A DNA stretch of 64,000 bases, taken from NCBI RefSeq assembly GCF_000165485.1, contig NC_014623.1, positions 10,186,893 through 10,250,892 on the forward strand, read 5' to 3'. Positions within the stretch are counted from its first letter, which is position 1. Each line of letters opens with the position of its first letter. Source of the stretch: Stigmatella aurantiaca DW4/3-1 (GTDB taxonomy: Bacteria > Myxococcota > Myxococcia > Myxococcales > Myxococcaceae). A program made the position numbers and the translations under genes. Shown here piece after piece: positions 8,154-17,515 of the stretch. The notes under the pieces were generated by a model. The model saw only the letters and a program-made list of their open reading frames with translations. It had not been told where the DNA came from and made no database searches.

Positions 8154-9344
8154 ATGCCCAGCGTCGCGCAGCAGGTGGAAGCCAAGCTCTCCTGTCACCT
8201 GTCCGAGGCGCTCGTCACCCCCTTGGAGCAGCGCGAGGTGGTGTCCCTGCTTCGGCGGGATTCGCACCTGGCCGCCACCCTGGGCGAGCTGCACCAGCGC
8301 GGCGCCCTGAAGGTGCTCGTGCGCCGGGTGGATGCCCCCGAGCCCCGGCGCTCGTTGATGGATCTGCTCGCCGCGCGCGCGGACACCGCCCAGGCCGGCG
8401 TCATCCGGGACGAGCTGGCCGCGATCGATCTGTCGGCCCCCCCGCTTCCCCTCCTTCATAAGGATGCGCGGCCCCAGGAGGGCGCGCGCGGCGCCGAGCT
8501 CACCGAGGAGCTCTGGCAGGTCCGCTTCCACCTGCTCCGGCTGGGGGTGCCCGCCCACGGCCAGCGCTTCGATGAGTCACCCTACCGCCGCGTGATTCCC
8601 CTGGACTCGCGCGAGCCCTTCACCGGCCAGGGCGCCACCGGCATCCGGCCCGACGCGCGCACCCTGCCCCGCAGCGACAAGTGGTCCCGGTGGCGTCAGG
8701 TGCCCCCGCCCCCCACGCTTGCCCCGGGCCCCTCGGGCGACTGGGCCAGCTACCTGGCCAAGCTCGGCGCCAAGGATCGGCTCCTCCAAGCCAAGCTGGT
8801 GCTGCGCCGCCCCCTCACCACGCTCATGCCCACCGTCTGGGGGCCCCTGCCCCCCTCGCGCGCGGAGCTCATCTCCGTGGCCGCGCGCCAGTACGGCCTC
8901 GAACCCGCGTTGGTGGCGGCCTTGCTCCTGGCCGGGCAGCGCGCCCAGTCCGCGCACGAAGAAGCCCGGCACTATGCGCTGGCCACCGGCGGCGAGCCCC
9001 ACTGCCTGCTCGGTCTCGGGCAGGTGGCCGTCTCTGTCGCCACCCGCGATGGGCTGCTCTCGGACGTGCTCTCCGCCGAGGCGCTGCGCCACGCCTCGCC
9101 CCTGCACCTGGCGCGGCTGCTGACCGATGACGCCCTCAACATCATGGCGGCCGCCAAGGCCCTGCGCCTCCTCGCGGAAACGCGCGCACCCGGGCCTCGC
9201 TTCGAGCACCTGCACGCTGGCCACATCCGCGCGCTCGCCACCGCCTACACGCGCCTCGCCCAGGACGGCCCGCAGGCCACCGCCTGGGGGGACTTCGTCT
9301 ATGAGGCCTACCTCGACATGAAGGCGACGCGCGCCTTTCCCTGA
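8154..9344 (+). CDS. Hypothetical protein, possible transglycosylase-like helical domain
   Basis: A cytoplasmic-looking protein of 396 residues without signal peptide or membrane segment. The ATG at 8154 has an AGGTGG eight bases upstream; a GTG at 8142 is the alternative. The first half is helical and ends in a Pro-rich linker. The second half (from about residue 240, SRAELISVAARQYGLEPALVAALLLAGQRAQ) resembles the opening helices of soluble lytic transglycosylase-type folds, but the catalytic Glu-Ser motif is replaced by QRAQS, so enzymatic activity is doubtful. It is divergent from rsmG and convergent with the RCC1 gene, overlapping it by 37 bases. I do not recognise a named family. Confidence 0.7.
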   Translation: MPSVAQQVEAKLSCHLSEALVTPLEQREVVSLLRRDSHLAATLGELHQRGALKVLVRRVDAPEPRRSLMDLLAARADTAQAGVIRDELAAIDLSAPPLPLLHKDARPQEGARGAELTEELWQVRFHLLRLGVPAHGQRFDESPYRRVIPLDSREPFTGQGATGIRPDARTLPRSDKWSRWRQVPPPPTLAPGPSGDWASYLAKLGAKDRLLQAKLVLRRPLTTLMPTVWGPLPPSRAELISVAARQYGLEPALVAALLLAGQRAQSAHEEARHYALATGGEPHCLLGLGQVAVSVATRDGLLSDVLSAEALRHASPLHLARLLTDDALNIMAAAKALRLLAETRAPGPRFEHLHAGHIRALATAYTRLAQDGPQATAWGDFVYEAYLDMKATRAFP

Positions 9345-10747
9345 GCCCACCCGGGGGCCGGCACGGGCATCAGCGGTGCCTCGCTGTCTCCCAACTGGCC
9401 GAAATCATTGAGCCCCCAGGCCCAAAGGCTGCCCCCGGCCTGCACCGACAGCGAGTGGTAGAAGCCGGCCGCCACCGCCACCTCCCCCTGGAGCCCGGGC
9501 ACCCGCACCGGCGTGGCGCGCTCCGGGGCGCGCTCATGGCCCAGCTGGCCCTCTTCGTTGCGGCCCCACGCCCAGACGGTGCCATCGGCCTGCACCGCCA
9601 CCGAGTGCATGCCCCCGGCCGCCACGGACGTCACCGCGCCCAACCCCTGCACGGGCGCGGGCCGGGCGCTCGAGGAGAAGGAGCCGTTGCCCAACTGACC
9701 GCTGTAGTTGTTGCCCCAGGACCAGAGGCTGCCCCCGGCCCGCACCGCCAGCGAGTGGTAGAAGCCTCCGGCCACGGCCACCACCTCGCGCAGCCCCTCC
9801 ACGCGCCCCGGCTTCGTGCGCTGGGTGGAGACGGCCTCTCCGAGCTGGCCGAAGCCGTTGTTGCCCCAGGCCCAGACGGTGCCATCCGCGCACAGCGCCA
9901 GCGAGTGGAAGCCTCCGGCCGCCACGGACACCACCTGGCTCAGCCCGGGAACGGGGACTGGCGTGGGGCTGTGCACGGTGGTGCCGTTGCCCAGCTGGCC
10001 ATAGTCATTGAAGCCCCACGCCCAGACGGTGCCGTCCGCGCACAGCGCCAGCGAGTGCATGTAGCCCCCCGCCACGGCCACCACGCCCTGGAGCCCGGGG
10101 ACCTGCACCGGCGTGGCGCGGTGGGCGGTGCTCCCGTTGCCCAGCTGGCCATAGCCGTTGTTGCCCCACGCCCAGACGGTGCCATCCGCGCACAGCGCCA
10201 GCGCGTGCGAGCCGCCGGCCGCCACGGCCACGGCCCGGCTCAGCCCAGGAACGGGCCGGGGCGCGGAGCGAGCCGCCGTGGTGCCGTTGCCCAGTTGCCC
10301 GGCGCTGTTGGAGCCACACGCCCAGACGGTGCCATCGGCATGCAGCGCCAGTGAGTATTGGTATCCACCCGCCACCGCCCTCACCCCGCGCTGATCCGCG
10401 GCCTGAGCCGGCGTGGCGCGGTGCTTCGAGGCCTCCCCTCCTCCGGCGCCCTCGCCGAGCCCCCGCAGCGTCCAACCCCCGCCCGAGGCGCGCAGCGCCA
10501 TCCCGTGGACACAGCAGGCGGCCAAGGCCGCCATGCCGCCCAGCCCCAAGGCTTGCACCGGTGAGGCGCGGCGGGAGGCGGCCCCCTTGGGCAGAAGCAC
10601 CTGCGGGGTGGAGGCCGCCGGGGTGCCCCGCCCGGAGGGTGAATCCGCCAGCCCACAGCCCGCGAGCAGACAGAAGCCCATCCATGGGAGGAGCTTCCGG
10701 GTCCGGCGCGTCTTCACTTGCGAATCCCTGCCACGGTATTTGGGCAT
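9308..10747 (-). CDS. RCC1-repeat lipoprotein (seven-bladed propeller)
   Basis: An exported lipoprotein: a basic N-terminus (KTRRTRK), a short hydrophobic stretch and the lipobox LLAGC. The mature protein consists of seven clear RCC1 repeats of about 50 residues, each with the pattern VAVAGG.HSLAL.ADGTVWAWG.N..GQLGNG, plus a degenerate first repeat. Seven repeats are enough to close a beta-propeller. Eukaryotic RCC1 is a nuclear exchange factor, but bacterial secreted copies are of unknown function and probably mediate binding at the surface. The start at 10747 has the SD GGAG eight bases upstream. A sigma54-type promoter and a palindrome lie directly upstream. The repeats are nearly identical in places, which suggests recent internal duplication. 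Confidence 0.88.
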   Translation of the reverse strand: MPKYRGRDSQVKTRRTRKLLPWMGFCLLAGCGLADSPSGRGTPAASTPQVLLPKGAASRRASPVQALGLGGMAALAACCVHGMALRASGGGWTLRGLGEGAGGGEASKHRATPAQAADQRGVRAVAGGYQYSLALHADGTVWACGSNSAGQLGNGTTAARSAPRPVPGLSRAVAVAAGGSHALALCADGTVWAWGNNGYGQLGNGSTAHRATPVQVPGLQGVVAVAGGYMHSLALCADGTVWAWGFNDYGQLGNGTTVHSPTPVPVPGLSQVVSVAAGGFHSLALCADGTVWAWGNNGFGQLGEAVSTQRTKPGRVEGLREVVAVAGGFYHSLAVRAGGSLWSWGNNYSGQLGNGSFSSSARPAPVQGLGAVTSVAAGGMHSVAVQADGTVWAWGRNEEGQLGHERAPERATPVRVPGLQGEVAVAAGFYHSLSVQAGGSLWAWGLNDFGQLGDSEAPLMPVPAPGWAQGKARVAFMSR

Positions 10748-10809
10748 GATGAGCACTCCGTCCCTGGGTGGACGGCTCTCCGCGCCTCATCGCGGGCACC
10801 CCCCTCAGA

Positions 10810-10823
10810 GCAAACGCTGTGCC
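10810..10823 (-). promoter_or_regulatory. Candidate sigma54 promoter of the RCC1 lipoprotein gene
   Basis: The minus strand reads GGGCACAGCGTTTGCT, close to the consensus TGGCACG-N4-TTGCT, with GG and GC exactly ten bases apart (GG at 10822-10823, GC at 10810-10811). The GC element is 63 bases upstream of the ATG. A palindrome centred 42 bases further upstream could be the activator site. Confidence 0.6.
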
Positions 10824-10854
10824 CCCCTCTCCCCAAGCGGAGCGGCCCGGCCCC

Positions 10855-10874
10855 GTGTCCACCCGGGTGGACAC
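10855..10874. promoter_or_regulatory. Perfect 20-bp palindrome, putative activator site
   Basis: GTGTCCACCCGGGTGGACAC is its own reverse complement. It lies in the divergent gap between the RCC1 lipoprotein and the enhancer-binding protein gene, upstream of a sigma54-like promoter. A copy differing at one base lies at 17617-17636, upstream of another sigma54-like promoter. Confidence 0.6.
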
Positions 10875-10993
10875 CCCCCCGCGCCAGCGTCCAACCGGCT
10901 CGACAGACCTACACGCGCGGCGCCCGTCGGCCACCTTCACCCGTCATGTACGCTTGGCTTACACTCTGGCATGTGCCCACCGCCCCCAACGAT

Positions 10994-12517
10994 GTGACGC
11001 AGGACGGCGAGCGCGACAGGCTTCAACAGGAACGGGACTTCTACCGGAGCCTCCTCGAGTTGGGGGCCCGGGACTCCCTCGAACCATTCCTCGAAGAAGC
11101 CCTCGCCCTCAGCGCGAGCATGTCCGGTGCGAAGCGCGGCTACATCGAGCTCCAGGAGGATCAGCGCCCCGAGGGCCCCCCGCGCTTCTGGATGGCGCAC
11201 GGCTGTTACGATGAGGAAGTCGAAGAGATCCGCGCCACGTTCTCGCGCGGGGTCATCGCCGAGGCGCTCGCCACCGGGCAGACCATCGTCACCGAGTCCG
11301 CGCTGAGAGACCCGCGCTTCGGCTCGCGCAACAGCGTGCGGCGCAACCGCAGCGAGGCCGTGCTCTGCGCCCCCATTGGCGCCAGCCCCACCCTGGGCGT
11401 GGTGTACCTTCAGGATCGCCACCAGCCGGGCCCCTTCTCCGAGGAGGACCGCAAGCGGCTGGAGATCTTCGCCCGCTACCTGGCCACCTTCGCCGAGCGC
11501 CTGCTCACCCTGCACCGCCAGCGCGAGGCCGCCGACGCCACGCAGCCCTTCCGCGGCCGGCTCCGGGCCGAGGGCGTCATCGGCCGGAGCGCCTCGCTGG
11601 CGCGCGTGCTGGAGCAGGTGTCGCTCGTGGCGCCGCTGGATGTGAACGTGCTGCTCACGGGCCCCTCGGGCACGGGCAAGACGCAGCTGGCCCGCGTCAT
11701 TCACGACAACAGCCCGCGCGCCTCCCACCCCTTCCTGGAGCTCAACTGCGCCGCGCTGCCGGAGACGCTCGTGGAGAGCGAGCTGTTCGGCGTGCTGCCC
11801 GGCGCGCACTCCACCGCCTCGCGCAAGGTGGAGGGCAAGGTGGCCGCGGCCGAGGGGGGCACGCTCTTCCTGGACGAGGTGGGCGACTTGCCGCTCACCT
11901 CCCAGGCCAAGCTGCTCCAGCTGCTCCAGTCCCGGGAGTACTACCCGCTGGGCGGCACCCGGCCCCAGCGCGCCGACGTGCGGATTCTCGCCGCCACCAA
12001 CGTGGACCTGCGCGCCGCGGTGGCCCGGAAAACCTTCCGCGAGGACCTGCTGTACCGGCTCGAGGTGTTGCCGGTGCGCCTGCCCTCGCTGGCGGAGCGG
12101 CCCGAGGACTTGCTGGAGCTGGCCGAGTACTTCTGCGCCTCGGCGTGCGAGCAGCACCACCTGCCCCGGCTGCGGTTGTCCCCGGGGGCGCTGCGGGCGG
12201 TGGAGGCCGCGGAGTGGCCCGGCAACGTGCGGGAGCTCGCGCACAAGGTGCAGGCCGCCGTCATCCGCGCCTCGGGCGAGGGGGTGGCGCGCATCGAGCG
12301 CCGGCACCTGTTCCCCGAGGCCAAGGGCGAGGGCGCGCGGGGCCCCGAGCCGCTCACCTTCCAGGAGGCCACGCGCCGCTTCCAGGAGCAGCTGCTCCTC
12401 AAGACGCTGGAGGACACGGCCTGGAACATCACCGAGGCGGCGAGCAAGCTGGAGCTGTCGCGCTCACACATTTATAACCTGATCGCGGCCTTCGGCCTCG
12501 AGCGGAGGAAGCCCTGA
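10994..12517 (+). CDS. GAF-AAA+-Fis enhancer-binding protein (sigma54 regulator type)
   Basis: About 507 residues with three domains: an N-terminal GAF sensor (roughly 15-180), a central AAA+ ATPase (about 194-420) with Walker A GPSGTGKT near 222 and Walker B GGTLFLDEVGDLPL near 288, and a C-terminal Fis-type helix-turn-helix (EAASKLELSRSHIYNLIAAFGL cut near 480-500). Such proteins remodel sigma54 RNA polymerase. The loop that contacts sigma54, normally GAFTGA, reads GAHSTA here. GTG 10994 was chosen because homology begins just after it; an in-frame ATG at 10946 is an alternative, and neither has a strong SD. The kinase/STAND/FGE gene follows after 44 bases, so the two probably form an operon. 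The GAF domain suggests a small-ligand or redox signal. Confidence 0.88.
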   Translation: MTQDGERDRLQQERDFYRSLLELGARDSLEPFLEEALALSASMSGAKRGYIELQEDQRPEGPPRFWMAHGCYDEEVEEIRATFSRGVIAEALATGQTIVTESALRDPRFGSRNSVRRNRSEAVLCAPIGASPTLGVVYLQDRHQPGPFSEEDRKRLEIFARYLATFAERLLTLHRQREAADATQPFRGRLRAEGVIGRSASLARVLEQVSLVAPLDVNVLLTGPSGTGKTQLARVIHDNSPRASHPFLELNCAALPETLVESELFGVLPGAHSTASRKVEGKVAAAEGGTLFLDEVGDLPLTSQAKLLQLLQSREYYPLGGTRPQRADVRILAATNVDLRAAVARKTFREDLLYRLEVLPVRLPSLAERPEDLLELAEYFCASACEQHHLPRLRLSPGALRAVEAAEWPGNVRELAHKVQAAVIRASGEGVARIERRHLFPEAKGEGARGPEPLTFQEATRRFQEQLLLKTLEDTAWNITEAASKLELSRSHIYNLIAAFGLERRKP

Positions 12518-12561
12518 GCCCAGGCCCCGTGCGCGGCGTGTCCGCGCAGGAATGAAGGAGA

Positions 12562-15500
12562 ATGCCGCGGCCACTGCCAAAACCGGGGTGGAGCCCTCCG
12601 GAAACGATGGGAGAGTACCGGCTGCTGCGCCTGCTGGGCCGCGGCGGCATGGGCCAGGTGTACCTGGCCGAGGACACCCTGCTGGAGCGCACCGTGGCGC
12701 TCAAGCTCATCGCCTCGGTGCGGCCGGACGAGGCCGCGCGCAAGCGCTTCCACGCCGAAGCCCGCGCCATCGCGCGCCTGTCCCACCCCAACGTCGTCAC
12801 CGTGCACCGGGTGGGGGAGGTGGACGGGCGCCCGTACCTCGTCACCGAGTTCATCCGCGGCCAGACGCTCGGTGAGCTGGCGCGGCCCATCGCCCCGGAG
12901 CGCGTGCTGACCATCGCCCTGGGGCTGGCGCGCGGGCTGGCGGCGGCGCACCGGCAGGGGGTGCTCCACCGCGACATCAAGCCGGCCAACGCCATGCTCA
13001 CCGAGGATGGCGAGGTGAAGCTGCTCGACTTCGGGCTGGCCAAGCTCCTGGAGGGCCCACGCATGGCCCCCCTGGAGGCGCCCGCCCGCGCCGCCCCCCC
13101 CGTGCCCGCCTTGCGCGAGCTGAGCGACGCGGAAGACCTGATGGGCACGCCGCTCTACATGGCGCCCGAGGCCCTGCGCGGGGAGCCCTCCACGCGCCGG
13201 AGCGATCTCTACTCGCTGGGGGCGGTGCTGTACGAGCTGTGCGCGGGCATTGCCCCGCGGCAGACGCTGGACGAGCAGATGCCCTTCGAGGCGTGGGCGT
13301 CGGCCGAGCCCACCCCGCTGCCGGAGCGGGTGAAGGACGTGGATCCGCGCTTCGCCGCGCTGGTGACGCGCTGCCTGCACACCGAGCCGGAGCGGCGCTT
13401 CGCCTCCGCGGACGAGCTGTGCGCGGCCCTGAGCGAGCTCAAGCGGGAGCGGGAGCAGCCCCCCGAGGGCGAGGTGCCCGAGGGCAACCCGTACCGGGGC
13501 CTGCGGCCCTTCGAGGCCGAGCACCGGGCGTTCTTCTTCGGCCGGAGCATGGAGGTGGAGGCGGTGCTGGAGCGGCTGCGCGCCGAGCCGCTCGTGCTGG
13601 TGACGGGGGACTCCGGGGTGGGCAAGTCCTCGCTGTGCCGCGCCGGGGTGCTGCCGCGCGTGGCGGAAGGGGCACTGGGGCCGGGGCGGCACTACCGCAC
13701 GCTGAGCCTCATCCCGGGCGCGCGCCCGCTGGCGGCGCTGGCCTCGGCGACCGAGTCCCTGCTGGAGAAGGGCGAGGCGCTGCCCAGCGAGTTGCTGCGC
13801 ACGGATCCCCGGGCCTTCGTGCGGGAGCTGTTGCGCACGCAAGGGCGCCAAGCGGGCACGCTGCTCTTCGTGGATCAGCTCGAGGAGTTGTTCACCATCG
13901 GCGCCCCGGAGGAGGCGGCGCCGTTCGCCGAAGGGGTGGTGCGGCTGTCGGACCTGCCCGGGGTGCGGGTGCTGCTGACGGTGCGCGGGGACTTCTTCAC
14001 GCGCCTGGCCTCGCTGCCGGGGCTGGGCGAGCAGGTGGCCCGCGCCCTGTACCTGCTCCGGCCGCTGTCGGCCGAGGCGGCGCGGGGGGCCATCGTGGGG
14101 CCGGCCCAGAGCCAGGGCATCCACTTCGAGTCCGAGGCGCTGGTGAGCACGCTGGCCGAGTCCGCGGTGAGCTCCGCCGGGGGCCTGCCGCTGCTCCAGT
14201 TCGCCATGGCGGAGCTGTGGGAGGCGCGGGACGAGGCGCGCCGGTGCATTCCGGCCTCGGCGCTGGAGGCGCTGGGGGGCGTGGACGGGGCGCTCTCGCG
14301 GCATGCGGACCGGGTGCTCGCGGGGCTGCAACCGGAGCAGCGCCGGGCGGCGCGCGCGCTGCTGCCGCGGCTGGTGAGCCCCGAGGGCACGGGGGCCCGG
14401 CGCAGCGGGGCGGAGCTGGACGCGGGGGAGCCCGCCACGCAAGGCGCGCTGGATGCGCTGGTGAAGGGGCGGCTGGTGGTGGCGCGGGAGACGGACGGGG
14501 AGACGACGTACGAGGTGGCGCACGAGGCGCTCTTGCGCGGGTGGGGCACGCTGCGCAGCTGGCTGGTGACGGAAGGGGAGAAGCGCCCGGTGCGCGAGCG
14601 GCTGGAGGCGGCGGCGGCGGAGTGGGCCCGGCTGGAGCGCACGCGCGAGGCGCTGTGGAGCGAGCGGCTGCTGCTGGAGACGCAAGGGGTGGACCGGGAC
14701 GCGCTGTCGCCCCGGGGCACGGAGTTCCTCGATGCCTCGCACTCGGCGACGCGGCGGCGGCGGTGGCGCCAGCGCGCGCTGCTCATGGCGGTGCCGCTGG
14801 CGCTGGTGCTGGCGCTGGGCGGGGTGCGGCTCCAGGCGCAGTGGACGCGGGCGCGGAAGGTGGCGTGGTACGAGGCGCAGGCCACGGGGCTCACCGAGCG
14901 GGGGCTGGCGCGCAAGCAGGCGGCGGAGGCGCTGCGGCTCCGGGCGCATGGCCTCTTCGAGGCGGTGGGCGGCGGGACGGTGGAGGAGACGGCGGCGCGC
15001 CGGGAGAGCGCCGAGCGCGCCTGGGAGGAGGCCCTCACGGCGCTGCACGAGGCGGACGACGCGCTCGATGAGGCGGGCCAATCGCTGGAGGCGGCGCTCG
15101 TGGTGGACCTCTCGAACGACCGGGTGCGGGGCCGCATCGTGGACGTGCTCATCGAGCGGCTCGAGCTGGCGGAGTCCTTCCACCAGCAGAACCGGCTCCG
15201 GGAGCTGACACGCCGGATCCGCGCCTATGACAGCGATGGGCTGCGCCAGGAGCGGCTCCAGGCCCCACCCGAGCTGTCGCTCACCTCGTCCCCCTCGGGC
15301 GCCGAGGTGGTGCTGGAGCGGTACCAGGAGGACGCGAAGGGCTACCGGACGCTCTCGGGCGCCCAGCGCCTGGGCCGCACGCCGCTCGCGAAGCTCGTGC
15401 TGGAGGAGGGCCCGGGCTCCTACCGGCTGACGCTCCACGCGCCCGGCCACGTGCCAGTGCAGGCCCCGGTGCTGTTGGGGCGCGGCGAGCACCTGCCGCT

Positions 15501-16359
15501 CCACGTGCCGTTGCCGGCGGAGGGCGCGGTGCCGGAGGGCTTCGTCTACGTGCCGCCGGGCCGGTTCCTGGTGGGCAGCGCGGAGCCCGAGGACATGCGA
15601 CGGGGGCTGCTGAACGCGCCGCCGCTGCACGAGAGCCAGACGGGGGGCTTCCTGGTGGCGCGCACGGAAGTCACCTTCGGCCAGTGGCTGGAGTTTCTCC
15701 GGGACGAGTCCCCGGGGGGCCTGGCCCAGGGGCGGAGGCCGTACTCGGACGTGCGCCAGTGGGGGGTGGAGCTGACGCCGGCGGCCTCGGGGCGGTGGCG
15801 GCTGACGTTCCAACTCAACAAGCGCTCCCTGTCGGCGAGCGAGGGCGAGCCGTTGCTGTTCCCGGGCCGGGCGGTGCGGCGGGAGCAGGACTGGTCGCGC
15901 CTGCCGGTGTCGGGCATCTCCTTCGAGGATGCGCGGGCGTACCTGGCGTGGCTGAACCGGACGGGCCGGGTGCCCGGGGCGCGCTTCTGCCACGAGCGGG
16001 AGTGGGAGCGGGCGGCGCGGGGGGCGGATGGGCGGGCGTTCCCGCACGGCAACCGGCTCGAGGCGGAGGATGCGAACTTCGACCAGACGTACGGGCGGAA
16101 GACGGATGCGTTCGGACCGGACGAGGTGGGCTCGCACCCGGCGTCGGCGAGCCCCTTCGGGCTCCTGGACATGACGGGCAACGTGTATGAGTTCACGCTG
16201 TCGATGGGGGCCCGGGAGGAGATCGCCATCCGGGGAGGCTCCTGGTACTTCGACCGGGTGTCGGTGCTGGCGGCGAACCGGACGTTCGTGGAGCCGCGGA
16301 CGCGGGACATCGGCACGGGGATGCGCGTGTGCGCCGATGCGCCCGCGGTGGGGCCGTGA
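12562..16359 (+). CDS. Ser/Thr kinase - STAND NTPase - formylglycine-enzyme-like fusion
   Basis: A 1265-residue signalling protein. Residues 17-290 are a Hanks-type kinase (LLGRGGMGQVYLAE, catalytic LHRDIKPANAM near 135, DFGLAK near 155, MGTPLYMAPE). Residues about 309-735 resemble the nSTAND1 module (NPYRGLRPFEAEHRAFFFGR, P-loop GDSGVGKSSL near 348, LLFVDQLEELF). A transmembrane segment lies near 737-756 after an Arg-rich stop. A helical stretch and a PEGA-like beta domain follow. A C-terminal FGE-sulfatase fold occupies 993-1262 (FVYVPPGRFLVGS, VTFGQWLEFL, GNVYEFT, IRGGSWYF, GMRVCA). The kinase is cytoplasmic and the FGE-like domain probably periplasmic. ATG 12562 has AAGGAG almost adjacent; the ATG at 12607 (GEYRLLRLLG) is an alternative. 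FGE catalytic cysteines are not evident, so it may be a binding domain. Confidence 0.9.
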   Translation: MPRPLPKPGWSPPETMGEYRLLRLLGRGGMGQVYLAEDTLLERTVALKLIASVRPDEAARKRFHAEARAIARLSHPNVVTVHRVGEVDGRPYLVTEFIRGQTLGELARPIAPERVLTIALGLARGLAAAHRQGVLHRDIKPANAMLTEDGEVKLLDFGLAKLLEGPRMAPLEAPARAAPPVPALRELSDAEDLMGTPLYMAPEALRGEPSTRRSDLYSLGAVLYELCAGIAPRQTLDEQMPFEAWASAEPTPLPERVKDVDPRFAALVTRCLHTEPERRFASADELCAALSELKREREQPPEGEVPEGNPYRGLRPFEAEHRAFFFGRSMEVEAVLERLRAEPLVLVTGDSGVGKSSLCRAGVLPRVAEGALGPGRHYRTLSLIPGARPLAALASATESLLEKGEALPSELLRTDPRAFVRELLRTQGRQAGTLLFVDQLEELFTIGAPEEAAPFAEGVVRLSDLPGVRVLLTVRGDFFTRLASLPGLGEQVARALYLLRPLSAEAARGAIVGPAQSQGIHFESEALVSTLAESAVSSAGGLPLLQFAMAELWEARDEARRCIPASALEALGGVDGALSRHADRVLAGLQPEQRRAARALLPRLVSPEGTGARRSGAELDAGEPATQGALDALVKGRLVVARETDGETTYEVAHEALLRGWGTLRSWLVTEGEKRPVRERLEAAAAEWARLERTREALWSERLLLETQGVDRDALSPRGTEFLDASHSATRRRRWRQRALLMAVPLALVLALGGVRLQAQWTRARKVAWYEAQATGLTERGLARKQAAEALRLRAHGLFEAVGGGTVEETAARRESAERAWEEALTALHEADDALDEAGQSLEAALVVDLSNDRVRGRIVDVLIERLELAESFHQQNRLRELTRRIRAYDSDGLRQERLQAPPELSLTSSPSGAEVVLERYQEDAKGYRTLSGAQRLGRTPLAKLVLEEGPGSYRLTLHAPGHVPVQAPVLLGRGEHLPLHVPLPAEGAVPEGFVYVPPGRFLVGSAEPEDMRRGLLNAPPLHESQTGGFLVARTEVTFGQWLEFLRDESPGGLAQGRRPYSDVRQWGVELTPAASGRWRLTFQLNKRSLSASEGEPLLFPGRAVRREQDWSRLPVSGISFEDARAYLAWLNRTGRVPGARFCHEREWERAARGADGRAFPHGNRLEAEDANFDQTYGRKTDAFGPDEVGSHPASASPFGLLDMTGNVYEFTLSMGAREEIAIRGGSWYFDRVSVLAANRTFVEPRTRDIGTGMRVCADAPAVGP

Positions 16360-16362
16360 GGC

Positions 16363-17415
16363 TCAATCCGGCTGGAACTCGCAGCCGACGTTCTCCACGC
16401 CCTCCACGGGGCACAGGAAGGGCATGGACGCGGAGGAGACCGCATCGAAGTTCTGGAGCCCCCGGTCCGCGGAGCTGCGGATGCCAATGAGGTCGCCCCC
16501 CCAACTCTGGCCGAGCACGGGCTCCGGGCACGCGCCGAGCACCCCGGCGAGATCCGACTCACACCCCTTCCAGCGGGGCCGCGCCACGCAGGTGAGGCCG
16601 TGCTGGTTCCACCGGGACTCGAAGGAGAAGGCCGAGCCCTCTCTGCGGCGCAGCAGGCCCAGGTTGTCGAAGATGTCGATGGCGGTGTTGGCGCAGGTGT
16701 AGGCCTTCACATGGTCATACTCGGCGCGGGCGGCGGGGACGCAGGCCTGGTGATAGGGCTGGAGGCTCTTGCCGGCGTAGCGGCCCCAGGGGACGTAGCC
16801 CCAGTGGGCGCACTTGGCGACCGTGCCGTCGTAGCAGGCGGCGGTGAACACGCTCTCGCCCTTGTACTGGGCGCGCCAGACGCCATCGGCCTCGTCCCAG
16901 TAGCCGGGGATGAGGAGCGCGGTGCCGCCCGGGGGCTCGGGGGCCAGCTCCCCCTCGGGGCCGGGCTGATACATGGAATCGGCGCAGAGGTTGGTGCCCT
17001 CGTAGGAGATTTCATAGGGCGTCAGCGAGGCGTTGACCTTGCCGAGGGTGTACGGGCTCTTGCGCACGAGCTTGACGGGGGCGGAGGGGCGGGAGCCGGT
17101 GGTGAGGTTGCGGCGGAAGAAGGCGTCGGCCTGGTTGCCGCCGAGGAACACGCCATCCCGGAGCGAGCCCTTGAGGAACACGACATGCTCCAGACACCCG
17201 CCGCGGTAGAGGGGGGACTGTGGCCGGGAGTCGAGAACGGCGCGGAACTGGAACTGCGAGTGCCGCACACCAAAGGGGCAGCGAGGATCCTCGATGACGG
17301 GCCGCTCGCGCGCCAAGGGGGCTTCGTCTGGAGCGGGAGGGGAACCGGAGGAGAGGAACGAGAGAACGGCGAGGACCCACATGGACACGATGGCGCTCAA
17401 GTCAGGCAGGCTCAT
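16363..17415 (-). CDS. Secreted ADYC-domain-like protein
   Basis: A 350-residue protein with an N-terminal hydrophobic segment (SAIVSMWVLAVLSFLSS) that looks like a signal peptide. The mature part has many cysteines and the pattern CYDGTVAKCAHWGYVPWG followed by HQACV, a KAYTCANTAIDIFDNLG block and a late ESRW stretch. This order resembles the ADYC-domain proteins common in myxobacteria, although the name-giving ADYC motif reads AYTC here. Function is unknown; extracellular adhesion or developmental roles are guesses. It is convergent with the kinase fusion, three bases apart. A sigma54-type promoter about 105 bases upstream and a palindrome 200 bases upstream suggest control by the neighbouring enhancer-binding protein. 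Confidence 0.7.
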   Translation of the reverse strand: MSLPDLSAIVSMWVLAVLSFLSSGSPPAPDEAPLARERPVIEDPRCPFGVRHSQFQFRAVLDSRPQSPLYRGGCLEHVVFLKGSLRDGVFLGGNQADAFFRRNLTTGSRPSAPVKLVRKSPYTLGKVNASLTPYEISYEGTNLCADSMYQPGPEGELAPEPPGGTALLIPGYWDEADGVWRAQYKGESVFTAACYDGTVAKCAHWGYVPWGRYAGKSLQPYHQACVPAARAEYDHVKAYTCANTAIDIFDNLGLLRRREGSAFSFESRWNQHGLTCVARPRWKGCESDLAGVLGACPEPVLGQSWGGDLIGIRSSADRGLQNFDAVSSASMPFLCPVEGVENVGCEFQPD

Positions 17416-17515
17416 GGCGTTGGCTCGAATGCAGGAGGTGGCGGCGAACGGGGAGGGCTGCGCGGGCCGTCTCGGATCCTCTCACACCCTCCCGGAGTGA
17501 GAGCAGGGGAGGGGA

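Noticed and set aside
12472-16137. A very long minus-strand frame opposite the kinase/STAND/FGE gene.
   Set aside because: Shadow of the real gene, with low-complexity Arg/Pro/Leu composition.
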